DNA of 64,000 nucleotides, taken from the NCBI GenBank assembly GCA_025200525.1, contig CM045770.1:129360200-129424199 (forward strand), given 5' to 3'. Within the stretch, counting starts at the first letter, position 1. The number at the start of each line of letters is the position of its first letter. Shown here piece by piece: positions 23,189 to 34,604 of the stretch. The translations under genes were made by a program, and so were the position numbers. The stretch is from Camellia lanceoleosa. Lineage: Eukaryota; Streptophyta; Magnoliopsida; Ericales; Theaceae. Under the pieces are notes generated by a model. It searched no databases, was not told the origin of the DNA, and saw nothing but the letters and a program-made list of their open reading frames with translations.

Positions 23189-26100
23189 GTATATTGTACA
23201 CAAATGTACTTTCAATTTGAATATTTGGCCTAAATTTAAATTAATGCACTAACTAAGACGCAAGATATATGTGAATTTTATTAATATGAGTCTCACCTAA
23301 TATTGTATCTAATTAATTCATTAGTTAGTGTTTTTAGCATTATTATTAAAATATTAATCATTTTCAAAAAGCAGTTGAACCGAAGACCATAAACCCAACT
23401 TTTTTTGAGAAATCAGAAACTTCATTCACAAAAACATCAAGGTGCATTACAAACAAAGAATTAAGAACAGGAGTAAGCCATAAAGGAGCATAATGCTTCG
23501 TTTGAGATGTAGGCTAGCTTTTTAATTATTTAGTTTGGGATTAAAATAATTTCGTTTAGAATGAATTTTTTAATTTTTTTAACTTTTGTCATAAAAAAAA
23601 TAAAATGATTATAAATTGATGTGACAATTTTTTTTGCTTGAAGGTTAAAAATTTTTTATAACTATTTCAGTCTCAATTTCACCCAAACCTACTTACCAAA
23701 AGGCTACTAAAAGATAGAAAAACAAACTAGATATGTCCTAGAAGCTAAAAAGAGCCATTCCAAGCAAACATCCTGAATAGCAGTAACCGAGCCTAGCTAT
23801 AGCATCAGAATCCTTGGTTGTCTTCAATTAGTAACAATGCTGGGGTCAATATGGTTGTCTTCAATTAAACGTACATTAGTCATTCTCTGATGGGGTTATA
23901 TATATATATATATATATTGGGTCCAACTTTCGGTAAATTTTAAGGGATATGCCCCCAACGTTTGTGATTTTATATTATGACGTGGTATTAGTTAATGATG
24001 ATATGATTATGATTTGGTTATATAAATTGTTGTGTTAATTATTAGATATAAAGAATCTTTCTCTTTTAGATTTAATCTAAAAGAATTTTGATTATATTGT
24101 TTGGTTATATTTGTTTTTTAATTAAAAAATTCAATTATAACATTTGTAATAAATATTCCTATAAATATCTATTATAATATTATTGGGATAAACTCTCTTC
24201 TATACCTCACCTCTCCATACTCTTTTTATGTATTTCAATTTGCACTGATAATCAGAATTGATTATCTTTTAGGTTTTGCATTAAATGCCATTCATGTAAA
24301 AAATCAGTTTTATCAAACAACTATAAATATGAAAACAAATAGCATTTTTTTAAAATACAATGAACGATAAATATAATTAAATTTAAACCATCTATTTTAT
24401 AAAATAAAATACTATTTGTTCCCGTATTTATAATTATTTGATGAAACTGATTTTTCGCATTAATGACCTTTAATGTGGAACCTACTAAATAGGCCGTTCA
24501 AATTATCAGTACGGGTCTAAATGGAAACCCGTAATAATAGGGGTGAGCATGGTCTAAATTTGAATAAAACCAGGACCAATCCATTATCTACGGTTCTTGA
24601 AAATTAGAACCAACCTAATCTGTTTAAATCGTGGTACCAATCCGAACTAATCTATTTAAATACGGATTGAATCGGTTTTAGGACCACTGATTCATATAAT
24701 TAAATAACAATATATATAGAACATTTTAATTTCATAAAAATATAAGCATAGCATCATATTAGTTCCACAATAGCAACATGTCTTTTAATAATAGTGACAT
24801 ACTGTTCTAGAATTTAAACAATTATAAGAAAATTAGTTCTACCATAAATATTTAGACCATTACAAATTAAAACTAAAAACCAACAAGCAAAAGTAATAAA
24901 AGAATATATTATGTGGATTTAGGTTTAGGTTTTATATAGAATAAGAAAAGATACTATACGGGATGGTGTATAATATAAATATAAGTTATTTATATACGGT
25001 CTACATCAGTTCTAATTCGAAACTGTGGGGTTTAATCCGGAATCGATCCGTGAACTATAAATTTTTAATTTTTCAAACTGAAACAGAATCACAAATTTAA
25101 AAAACTAATTTAAACATATCAAATTGAACTAGACTAAGCCGAACCAGATTACCGATTTTACGACTACTTTAGTTAGCCCCACGTAATAAGAATACACAGA
25201 GGAGAGATAAAATTTGGAAGGGAGCGTCTCCCAACATTACCCCCAACTTTTATACTTAACAAATACTTTAAGATATAGTTTTGAACAAAATAAAATGCTC
25301 TTATCCTTATTGTTGGGTATGGCACGAGTAAGTGACCACTTAGTCCATTTTGCTAATTAGTCAAGTCAAAATTATATATTAATATATATATTTGATGAAA
25401 TGTCAAAATTTTGTAAAAATTATATTAAATATTAATTGACTTGCAAACGTATATGCATGGTTTTAAAAACCGGACCGGACCGGGGGTTGATCGAACCGGT
25501 CCGGCCTTCTTTTTTTTTTTTTTTTTTTTTTTTTCAGTTTTTCTTCTTTTTTATTTTCTTTCTTTCTTTCTTATTTTATATATATATATATATTATATTA
25601 TATATATAATAAAAATTTAATTGGAAACTCTCTTTTAAAGGTCTCCTCTTGTGAGGAATCCCATTGAGAGCTTGAAATTATTGTGAAAGAGCTTCTATTT
25701 ATTTATAAGAAAAAAATTCTTCCAAAAAAATTCAAGAAATCTATGTAGGATTCAATCAAATTCATTGGAGAGAAATTTAAAATTTTGATATCCCTCCAAA
25801 AATTTTGCTCTTCTTTCAATCAAAGTATTTGAATTAAAATCATATGGAGGGAATATTGAATATTTGATTTATTCTTCCAAAATTAAAATTAATAATATTT
25901 TTATATTTTTTAATAAAAAAAGTATTAAGAGAAATATTTAAGATTATTAAAATTTTTAATTTATAATTTTATTACTTATATTTTTTAATAAAAAAAGTAT
26001 TAAGAGAAATATTTATGATTATTAAAAATTTTAATTTATAATTTTATTACTTATATTTTTATTTAAATATAATTTTAATATATTTATGACGTCACGGTTC

Positions 26101-27758
26101 GATTCCGGTTCAATCCGACGGTTGAATCGGTGACCCGTCCACCCGATCATTTTTCCGATTCACTCACCGATCCGATTTTTAAAACATTGCGTATATGTAT
26201 GTATATGTCCATTTGCAAGTTGTGTATGTATATTTGGTTTTTCCCAGATGGATAGGAATCTAGTGTGTAGGGTTCTCACTTTTGAATATAAAAATAAAAC
26301 GTACCCAACAATATCTAAACTTTAAAAAGCAGTAATTCAAATTCATTTAATTCATATTATATTAATATTTTAAAGGAGGATACTATTGGGAACTTGGGTG
26401 AATCAGTTGTAAACTTTTTAAATTAAAAAATGATATACAAACTTACTTTTGTTAAATCTATTTTTTAGATCTAATTTTATGTAAGTGATATGATTGGTCG
26501 ATGATTAGAGAATATATGAGAGAAAGTGTTATCTTTAATATCTTAATTGATTGTCACATTACTGATTTTAAAAATTGAATCAAATTTTTAATATTAAATA
26601 ACAATGCTCTTTTAAATTTAGTAAAAAAGAGTTTGATAGCACTTAAACGGACTATGATATTGGTTGTGAACTAACTCTATCAGTAGTAAATTTGAGTTAT
26701 AAATGAATTATTAAAACATATATGTATCAACTAGTACATTGCATAGATTTCAAAGAATCAAGAAGTCCTTTATTAGATTGAATATGATCTCAATACACAG
26801 ATTTATACATGTGAGTGTAACAACCTAACTCAACTATACTTCTAACCAACTTACAACTGATTCTAACATAATTATGGTTTGGTAACTAAATGCTGACTGG
26901 ACTTCTTTTCCGTTGACTCTGGTTGAGCTTCTAACTTGGACCGTATTATCTCATCATTTTGCTGATATTTAGAACCTTGCTATAAGAAGCGTGGAAGGTT
27001 ATAATATTGTTTGTTTTCATTTTAGGGCTAATGGAGATAATGACATCACAATGAAGATTCTTTATTGTGGGATTTGTCATTCTGATTTGCACATGACCAC
27101 AAATACATTTGGATTTTCTTCTTATCCTATGATTCCTGGGTAAGTAGTATGTTCTCAATTTGCTTAATACACACTTGAAACTTGACTTTCATTTTTTATC
27201 CTAGAACTCAATCCTTGTTTAGTTATTTTGATTCGAGTAATTCTAGGTATTCAAAATGAGGGCTGCTAATAACACTTCATTTTTTCCTTTGGACCTCTAT
27301 CATTTAATTTATTTATTTATTTATTTTGTTTTACAATTTTAGCCCAGCATAAAATTTTAATTTTGTCCTCATCTCTTTTCTCTCTAAACTCTAACCCTAA
27401 TCCCCCACACCCACCAGTCCCAGCTGCGGCCACCAACAACCCTCAGCTCCGGCACCACTCTTGCCACCACCTAGACCAGCCCCAACCCAGTTCTCACACT
27501 TCAGCACCCATTCTCTCATCCTCTCTTGATGCCCCCAACCCCTTTTCTAGCTAAACCCAATTCACAAGTGAAGCTTTTTCTGTTTAGATCTAGATTGAAA
27601 TCTGGCAATCCCACTATAGTAAGACAAATGGAGCATGGCAATGTTAGCTTAGAGGAGTTTCACAACTTCGATGAAATTCGTAGTTCGAAGGAGGTTCATC
27701 CTGTAAAAAATAAAAATAAAATAAAAAAAGTTTTGACATTTGCTTGATACTGAATGCA

Positions 27759-27811
<53 letters not shown>

Positions 27812-30800
27812 ATAATCAAATTAGAGGCAATAATTCAGCATAGCCTAACCAAATGGGTTTGCTTAGCCAAATAGTTTCGAGCAAAATAATCGTATTTTGG
27901 TAGTTCAGTGCTGAATACAACTTAGAAAGAACAAGTAAGGTTCATGAGAACGAGATTAATGAAAAAAATTCAAAAAAGTAACCATACTTCAAAACAAACA
28001 ATAAATTTATACCAATAATTTGAAGGGTAGAGAGGTAGCGTCAGAGGAGGTGAGGGGCGGGAAAGGAGGAGAAAGGGCTGGTGTCGAGGATGGTGAGGCT
28101 GCCGGCGATGAGGAGCTACCAGAAGAAGAGTTAGTAGGGGTGGGGTCCAAAGAAGAAGGGTATATTTGAAATTAAGGTGATGATTCAAAGAAAAAGAAGT
28201 GGGGAGGCATTTAGGTGGATGGAGGGCCAAAGAAATGGGGTCCAAAGGAAAAAATTGAGTGCTATTAGTAGCACACATTCAAAATGGGTAAATTACACCT
28301 TAATCCTTTACTATCACTTGATATCGCTTTACCCTTCAATTAAAAAAATGTAATATTATGTCACATTTTTTTTTTTTGATCGGCAAAGAAAAATTTCATT
28401 TAACAGTATGAAATTAAAAGTACAGGAAGATGATATGCATTGAGAGAGATTCAGAAGTATAAAAATACCCCTACTACTGCTACTCGCATCCATACAACCA
28501 ACCCCTAAGCCTCTCGATTTTTAAGCAGAAAAAGCTAAGAAGAACTTAACTAAAAAAAATAAAATACAAGAATCTCCACCTAATCAACCCACCTAAACAT
28601 CCAAAACAAACTAAAAGAACAACACCAACCCAAACAGAACTAAATAAACAAACGAACACAACAACACCTCTGCAGCTACCTCTGCCAAAACATCAACCCA
28701 TCTACACACCTGCAACAACAACAACCCACGCCTCTATAGCCACCCTATGCAACCTCTGCCAGAACAAACACCAACTGCTCATATCAACCCACCTACACAC
28801 CTGCCAAAACATCAACCCCTATGCAATCTGCAGCCACCCTATCTTCTTTGAAGCCACCACCGAAAACACCCACCTCGGATCAACGCCAAGAACCAACCAC
28901 CGCTACACTCCCGAACCCACGCCATCGATCAACAACTTGCTGCCGAACAACACGCCAAACTCCAACACCAGGAAGCCTCCAACAACCAAACAACCCACCA
29001 TTGCACTCTTTGCACTCCACAACTTGCCGAACAACTGCCAAAACTCCAAACACCACGGAACACCAATGACCTGACACCACACACCATTGCAACTCCAGAC
29101 TACATTGCTACTCTAAACTCCAACCTCCAAACTCAGGAGACATATTATAACCCAACCTCCAAACTCCAAGCTCCAGCTTCCACACTTGCTAACGGAAACT
29201 ACCACACCCACACTGCTGCAACTCCACAGAACAACACCGAAGGCATATCAACACACACACCCATTGCAGCTCCACCACCCTTGCCGATTCAAACACTAAC
29301 CAACACTTCCACGCCCAAGATCCAGCCACTCGCACTCCCGAACCCACTACCCTGGCGATCAACACCTCCATGACCACCACTGGGACACCACCCACTGCCG
29401 ATCCAAACACCAACCAACACTTCCACTTCCAATGCCAGTCCTTCTTACACCCCTCAAACTCACCCACGAAGAGGAACGCTTGAGTGAACCAGAGATCACC
29501 CCTCAAGTTCCTACACATGAAAGAGCGCTCGAATGAAAGATCAGCTAACACGGCCCGGAATCACCACCAAAAAACACACCACCGCAGCACACCAAACACA
29601 CCTAGGTGGGAAGATAACGGGGGACTCAAGTTTATTAACGAAAAAAAAAAAACGATGTTCAAACACGGGGGAAAGCTAGCCTAGCCGACCGCCATAGCCA
29701 AAGGCGGCCGGCCGGCCCAAAGAGAGGCCCGGGGGAGGAGGTTTTTTAGAGAGAGAGGGAGAGGTTTTTTAGAGAGGGAGAAAATGCATGCGGCAAGGAG
29801 TTGAAAGGTCAATCTAATATTATGTCACATTGAACTATCAATTTGTATCAATGTGAACCTTGTGTTAACGATCATTATATAAATGAATGAAAATTTGACA
29901 AGTGACTTACATATAAAAACTAAAATATTATGAAACATTTAAAATATCATTCTTTTCTTCTTCTTTTTTCATTTTTTTTTTATTTACCTCAGTCATAGTG
30001 TAGGCAGTCACGACCATTGACACGAATTGGACAAATGAGGAAAGAGAAAATAACGGAAAGAGAAGAATAATCATTTTAAGAATTTCAAAATATTTGTCAA
30101 TTTTCTATCCATATATGTAATCATATCCTTAATTGAGTACATACTACTTTTTATGAGTACTAACTAGTTGTAGGTACATGCAGGCATGAGATAGTTGGTG
30201 TGGTGACCAAAGTAGGATGCAAAGTAAACAAATTCAAGGTAGGAGATAAAGCAGGAGTGGGGGGCTTCATTGGCTCATGTGGTACATGCACCAGTTGCCA
30301 GAACAACCTCGAAAACTATTGCACAAATGTCACTCACACTGCCACCATCTTTGGTGTGGCAGAGGAAGAGAAAAACTACGGTGGCTTTTCTGACATAATG
30401 GTTGTTAACGAGCACTTTGCCATCCGATTCCCCAATAGTCTGTCACTTGAGGGCGGTGCACCATTACTCGGTGGTGGTATTACAGTGTATAGTCCAATGA
30501 AATACTTTGGGTTGAATGAGGCAGGGAAGCATTTGGGGGTGGTTGGGCTAGGTGGACTTGGTCACTTGGCTGTTAAGTTTGCCAAGGCCTTTGGGATGAA
30601 GGTGACTGTGATTAGTACTTCTCCTAACAAGAAAGAGGAAGCCATTGGGCGACTTGGTGCTGACTCTTTTCTAGTTAGTAGCGATACAATGCAAATGCAG
30701 GTGAGCACTTGTACATGTGCTGTGTCATGGGATTATACATAGAATAAAGTTCTGTTTTGTAAGACTTTTACTTTTGCAAGTTTGAGAAAGACCTAAGAAG

Positions 30801-31984
30801 TAAAAGAATTTTTAAAAATTCCAAAATAAAAAGTTAATTAAAGACAAAAAAAAAAATTAAAAAAAAATCAGTTGTCTAACTTTTATTTTATATATATATA
30901 TTGTCTTCGATGGATTTATTTTTTAAAAAAAATATCACCTTGTTTGGTTTCAATTTTTTGAATTCAATTATTTGAAATTGAATTTTTTTATTTTTCATAT
31001 TTTTTTAGTGATTTTTTTTATATAAATATTTTAAGCAAATTTTTACTTTCTAGATGCACCTATATAACCTAAATGTACTTAAAAAATAAAATATTTATAA
31101 ACAAAAAAAATCAATAAAGACACAAGAATACGAAAATGTAATAAATTTTTATACTTTTAGTATTTGTGAATTTTTTTTAAAAAAAATTTCACAAATATTA
31201 TATTTTTTAATTGTATTTATATTAAGTGTATCTAAAAAAAATTATTTAAAATATTAAAAAAATTAAGTGAACCAAAAAATAAAAAAAAACACAAAAAATA
31301 AAAAAACTCAATTTTCAAAAAATTGAATTTAGAAAATTAGAACTAAACAATGTATTTTTACTTTTCAACTCCATTTAGCCTAATTTGGCCTAAAAGTGAG
31401 TATTTTTATTTTTGATTACTTTACATGTGTTGCAGGCTGCCATGAACACAATGGATGGCATTCTTGATACTGTCTCAGCAGTTCATCCTTTCAATCCTTT
31501 GATTGGTCTTTTGAAATGTAATGGGAAGCTAATACTATTAGGTGCCGGTGTCGCAGATATAGAGAAACCAATTGATTTGGCAGTTTTATTGACTGCTGGT
31601 AAGTTCAAAAAGCACATTCCAATTGTTCCATTAATTTTCATTACTCAGCAAAATATGATTACTTGGAAGAATTGTTGCAAGATAGTCATTAATTTTCTTA
31701 GGTGAATGAATCATGATTTGTTAAAAATGAATATATAGTAATTAATAAATTAATTAATGAAATCAAGTCGATTTTGAATTGCAGGAAGGAAGCTAATAGC
31801 AGGAAGCAATTCAGGAGGGATGAAGGAGACGCAAGAAATGATAGATTTTGCTGGGAAGCACAACATTGTTGCAGATGTTGAAGTTATTCCGATAGACTAC
31901 GTAAACACAGCCATGAAACGACTTGCCAAAGGGGACATCCGCTATCGATTTGTCATTGACATAGGAAACACCTTGACAGCTTAG
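23088..31984 (+). CDS. CAD: Cinnamyl alcohol / mannitol dehydrogenase-like protein (five exons)
   Basis: Joined exons 23088-23188, 27026-27139, 30184-30700, 31436-31598 and 31785-31984 give 364 codons plus stop, the usual CAD length, with GT-AG borders and one open frame. The family reduces cinnamaldehydes (or oxidises mannitol) with NADP(H), in the cytosol. Visible: GroES-like N-terminal domain with CGICHSD (Cys48, His52), GHE (His73-Glu74), four structural-zinc Cys (104, 107, 110, 118), Rossmann GLGGLG (193-198) followed by STS (216-218), and the C-terminal [12 protein letters not shown] block. The sequence is closest in my judgement to the ELI3/mannitol-dehydrogenase class, not the lignin-specific class. 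Oddity: the third catalytic zinc ligand, Cys in the usual APLLCAG, is Gly168 (APLLGGG). Activity may be lost or changed. Introns 1 and 2 hold transposons. Confidence 0.9.
24226..24520. repeat. Inverted-repeat (MITE-like) element in intron 1
   Basis: AATCAGTTTTATCAAACAAC with ATAGCATTTT on the left pairs with AATACTATTTG and TTTGATGAAACTGATTTTT on the right, giving a long imperfect hairpin. Exact ends and target duplication are not clear. Confidence 0.5.
24538..25181. mobile_element. hAT-type MITE, copy 2, in intron 1
   Basis: 644 bp, starts TAGGGGTGAGCATGG and ends TTAGCCCCA; flanked by a perfect 8-bp direct repeat CGTAATAA (24530-24537 and 25182-25189). Sequence similar over its length to copy 1 at 21195-21780. 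The perfect 8-bp duplication supports hAT-type insertion. Confidence 0.88.
25456..26189. mobile_element. hAT-type MITE with ACCGGACCGG ends, in intron 1
   Basis: 734 bp with termini CATGGTTTTAAAAACCGGAC and (reverse) CAATGTTTTAAAAATCGGAT, flanked by a perfect 8-bp repeat CGTATATG (25448-25455 and 26190-26197). The inside has a T run near 25510, an (AT) run near 25580 and a ~77-bp tandem repeat at about 25900-26060. No coding frame. Confidence 0.85.
27026..27139 (+). CDS. CAD: CAD-like exon 2
   Basis: Acceptor AG 27024-27025, donor GTAAGT from 27140. Encodes Arg34 to Gly72 (part), including the catalytic-zinc Cys48, CGICHSDLH and the YPMIPG lead-in to GHE. Confidence 0.9.
27259..28276. mobile_element. 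Non-autonomous Mutator-like element in intron 2
   Basis: 1018 bp with ~37-bp terminal inverted repeats (AGGGCTGCTAATAACACTTC against GTGTGCTACTAATAGCACTC, both continuing into ATTTTTTCCTTTGGAC) and a perfect 10-bp flanking repeat ATTCAAAATG (27249-27258 and 28277-28286). A 9-11-bp duplication fits Mutator-like elements. The inside is unusually C-rich (CCCACACCCACC..., 27410-27560), as in gene-fragment-carrying copies, but no captured gene is recognisable. Open frames 27363-27554 and 28278-27970 have no known domain. Confidence 0.85.
27761..27809 (+). repeat. A49 homopolymer
   Basis: Uninterrupted run of 49 A within the Mutator-like element. It could be the tail of a retroposed segment inserted there or simple slippage; no duplication was found to decide. 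Confidence 0.8.
28367..29814 (-). mobile_element. LINE (L1)-type insertion, non-coding or deleted copy
   Basis: 1448 bp flanked by a perfect 16-bp duplication TAATATTATGTCACAT (28351-28366 and 29815-29830). The T12 run at 28367 is the poly-A tail read on the minus strand, preceded there by AAATTTTTCTTTGCCGATC, a typical plant L1 3' end. Long perfect duplication plus poly-A means LINE-driven target-primed reverse transcription. The minus-strand frame 29551-29189 (120 codons, Val/Trp/Cys-rich) is not a recognisable LINE protein; RT and endonuclease are absent, so the copy is internally deleted or was mobilised in trans. Confidence 0.87.
30184..30700 (+). CDS. CAD: CAD-like exon 3
   Basis: Codes for residues 72 (part) to 244: His73-Glu74, structural-zinc cysteines, the changed APLLGGG (Gly168), GLGGLG dinucleotide motif and [10 protein letters not shown]. 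Acceptor AG at 30182-30183, donor GTGAGC at 30701, phase 0. Confidence 0.92.
30701..31435 (+). other. CAD-like intron 3 with inverted-repeat element
   Basis: 735 bp, GT-AG. Within it, about 30951-31352 starts TTGTTTGGTTTCAATTTTTT and its reversed end reads TTGTTTAGTTCTAATTTTCT, a MITE-like inverted repeat. Nothing else seen. Confidence 0.7.
31436..31598 (+). CDS. CAD: CAD-like exon 4
   Basis: Residues 245-298 plus one base: [34 protein letters not shown]. Acceptor TGTTGCAG, donor GTAAGT at 31599, phase 1. Confidence 0.9.
31785..31984 (+). CDS. CAD: CAD-like exon 5
   Basis: Residues 299-364 and TAG at 31982-31984: [20 protein letters not shown], then [19 protein letters not shown] and [14 protein letters not shown], the standard C-terminus of the family. 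Acceptor AG at 31783-31784. Confidence 0.9.
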
Positions 31985-32394
31985 ATAATTTTTAGTTTTA
32001 TTCTATTTGTATTCCAATTTGGCTTGCTTCTATTTGTTCTATTTATTCCACATGTATGCAAATTTATAGTTGCCTTTTATGTGCTCTTTCTGCTCAGATT
32101 TGTTTTCCTATATTCCTTTTGTTTTTTTTTTGGCACCAAAATTTAGCTGCCTGTATTTTTAGATTCTTACTATATACATCGTTTTAATTTTGTTACATGT
32201 CATGCTTGTTATTTTCTTTATTGATTTATTGATTATGAGAATAACCCTAGGTATCACATGGTTTGGTATTTAGTCATTGTTAAAAAGCTCAAGCATTGAA
32301 CCAGTGTGCCTAGTGCTAGTTATTGCAATTTTCAAAGTACGAAAAAAAAAAATGTAATTGCAACTTCCAAAAAGGAATTTGGTTTGATTTTTAT
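31985..32394 (+). other. 3' flank of CAD-like gene
   Basis: T-rich sequence expected to hold the 3' UTR; no canonical AATAAA could be singled out. No other gene seen. Confidence 0.5.
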
Positions 32395-33070
32395 AAGAGT
32401 GTTGGTATTTACCCCTTACATTTTTTTCTAACAACCCCTACCTCTTTCGTTGTTTTTTTTTTTTTTGGTTCTAATTTTGTCCAAACATAAAATTCTATTT
32501 TTACCCTCATCCTTAATCATTGAACCCTAATTTCCCAAATCCAAACCTAACCCTAATCCCATCCCCATCACCTCCAGTAGTCACCGCCACCTCAGACCGT
32601 CACCATCCCCATTTTCCCACTTATAGGCACCCCTTTCCAACCCCCTCCACCACTCTCAGCCTCTTCTCAGTCGGCCGCAACCTTCTGCGATTACTAGCTG
32701 CTACTGCAATTGATCTTTACCTTAGCTATCGGCCGTCGCTGCTACAATCGATCTCCACCCTAGTTGTTGCCACTGCAATCGCAATCTGCACCCCCGTTGC
32801 TCAATCGCGATCTCCACCCTAGCCACTGGTGCGATCGCGATCTTGATCGTAACATTGGTATTGGCGTTCGCGTTTGTGCACATACACCATCGTGAGCAAG
32901 AGTGAAAGATAGAGAGATGAGGTTGGGTCTTCGATGGTGATGGGCGATGACGGTGGTGGTTGGGGATGGGTTAAGTTGGCGATGTGGTGGAGAAAGGACA
33001 GAAGAAGAGAGATCGTCGGAATGAAGGTTAGAGAGAAAGAGAGAGAGATGTGGCTAGGCTATGATGGTAG
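32395..33070. mobile_element. Mutator-like element fragment interrupted by the Sirevirus
   Basis: Same make-up as the element in intron 2: TTTTGTCCAAACATAAAATT near 32475, then ACCCTAATCCC-type and CCACC-rich sequence. The frame 32520-32822 has no known domain. The copia 3' LTR begins at 33071; the short GGTGGTGGGTGAGAATGGG-like remnant after the other LTR (53035-53067) resembles the GGTGGTGG-rich DNA at 32950-33000 and may be the rest of the same element. Confidence 0.45.
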
Positions 33071-33968
33071 AAAAACCTAAGTGATTCGGACCAGACTTAA
33101 TTGCAACAATTCCAAACAATTAAAATTAACAATCTAAATTATCTAGCATGTACGAAAGTGATTTAGATTGTTACTTCAAAATCAATAAATCGACACAACT
33201 GATTTTTATGTGGAAAAACCACAATTGGAGCACCTCTAATTATGATTAAAAAATCACGGGCGAAACGTCACTAATTAATCCACTATGAAAGAAAGAAAGA
33301 ATACAAATTTACCAAACAAATTACCCAAACTCTATCAATTTGTCTTGAACAATTTGTATCTCTTTCACTACCGCATTCGCCTCAGAATTGATCAGCTTGA
33401 TGTCGAATCCACAACATCTATGTCGAATCAACGACCACGCGTAGCTTCGAACTCCTTCGAATACTTTACGCTTGAATCTCTAGAATCCACCGAAGAGAAA
33501 CTTCTCTTGTATTCATAAAATCAAACCGACAACCCTTTGATTTAACTCTCTTGATCCATGAATAAACTCACAAAGAAATCAAAGGAAAATTAGCAAATAG
33601 CCTTCAGAAGAAAACCTTAAAATTCAAAAAGAAGATCTGGAAGTCATACCTTATATTTGGAACAAACTATAGATTTATAGCAGTCAGATACGTGATCCCC
33701 GCTGAGCACGGGAATGGCTGCTGCTTGAGCGGTGTCACTTAATCGCGTGTTCCTAACAAGGGTCTACGCTCAAGCACAAGAAAGTTCGCTCGAGTGTAAA
33801 AACACAACTTCCAGTACTTTTACAGAAAAGCCAAACTCTTGAGAGTGTGAGTTTGCCGCTCAAGCACAACTTTCCCCGCTCGAGCGGGAAGACCAAAAAG
33901 TAAGGAGAAATTACAACTCGGCTAAACCAAGTTTGTTCACAGAATTGGCAACAAGTAGGGACCTAACA
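33071..33968 (-). repeat. 3' LTR of the Sirevirus (898 bp)
   Basis: Minus strand starts TGTTAGGTCCCTACTTGTTG after the polypurine tract and ends in AGGTTTTT. Matches 52131-53034. Contains a TATA-like CTATAAATCT (around 33670-33680) and CTCGAG-type palindrome pairs at 33769/33789 and 33859/33879. Confidence 0.87.
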
Positions 33969-33970
33969 AT

Positions 33971-33980
33971 CTCCCCCTTT
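33971..33980 (-). promoter_or_regulatory. Polypurine tract of the Sirevirus
   Basis: AAAGGGGGAG on the minus strand, two bases before the LTR; primes plus-strand DNA synthesis. Similar G-rich tracts recur at 34335-34346 (AAAAAGGGGGAG) and 37011-37020 (GAGGGGGAGC). Confidence 0.8.
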
Positions 33981-34604
33981 GTCAATTCCCGGACAAAACT
34001 TTCCTAACAAACACACACTCTAGACACAATTCCTAACAAAAACGAATGCTACAAAGGAAACAAGCCAAACTAGCTAGGAACACCATGAACAAGCCACCTG
34101 TTAAACCAAAAACCAAAACACTGGAAATAGGATATTAAACACAATAAGATAAAGATAGAGATAAGATAATATATATCAAAGCAATAAATCGATATCAATA
34201 TCCATCAAGTTAGCATCCCATAAAAACATTCTTTCCCAATATTCAACACGCATCCATCAACAAAAAAAACTAGACTACGTGTGTGGCATGAGTAAGGGCA
34301 TGTGTAAGTCTCCAAAACCCCAAAAACCAAAACACTCCCCCTTTTTGTCCGGGAACACAAGCTAACCAAAAAAAAGAAAAAATAAATAGAAAGAAATAGA
34401 AAGAAATAAGAAAGAAACTATCCAACAATATCACTGAGAATGAGGAGAATGAGACTGCAGCTAGAGGAGAGAAATAATCTCCGTAAGCTGAATGGCAGTC
34501 TAATCAACAGTCTGCTCAAGATGTCTGAGTTGGCCATCAAAAGCATCTAGGCGGGCATCCATGTGATCAAACCTCTGGATCATGGACTACTTAAACTAGC
34601 AAAG

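Larger units (their letters stand above)
23189..27025 (+). other. CAD-like intron 1 (3837 bp)
   Basis: GT at 23189 and AG at 27024-27025. Holds a (TA) run at 23897-23918, an inverted-repeat element (24226-24520) and two hAT-type MITEs (24538 and 25456). The stretches 23200-24225 and 26190-27025 show no gene. First introns of this family are usually far shorter, so transposon growth explains the length. Confidence 0.85.
27140..30183 (+). other. CAD-like intron 2 (3044 bp)
   Basis: GTAAGT at 27140, AG at 30182-30183. Contains a Mutator-like element (27259-28276) and a LINE-derived insertion (28367-29814), which together make up most of its length. The remainder (29831-30183) is AT-rich with no feature. 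Confidence 0.87.

Noticed and set aside
28821..29551. Pro/Thr-rich and Trp/Val-rich ORFs in intron 2
   Set aside because: Opposite-strand readings of the LINE insertion; not a recognisable LINE protein or host exon.
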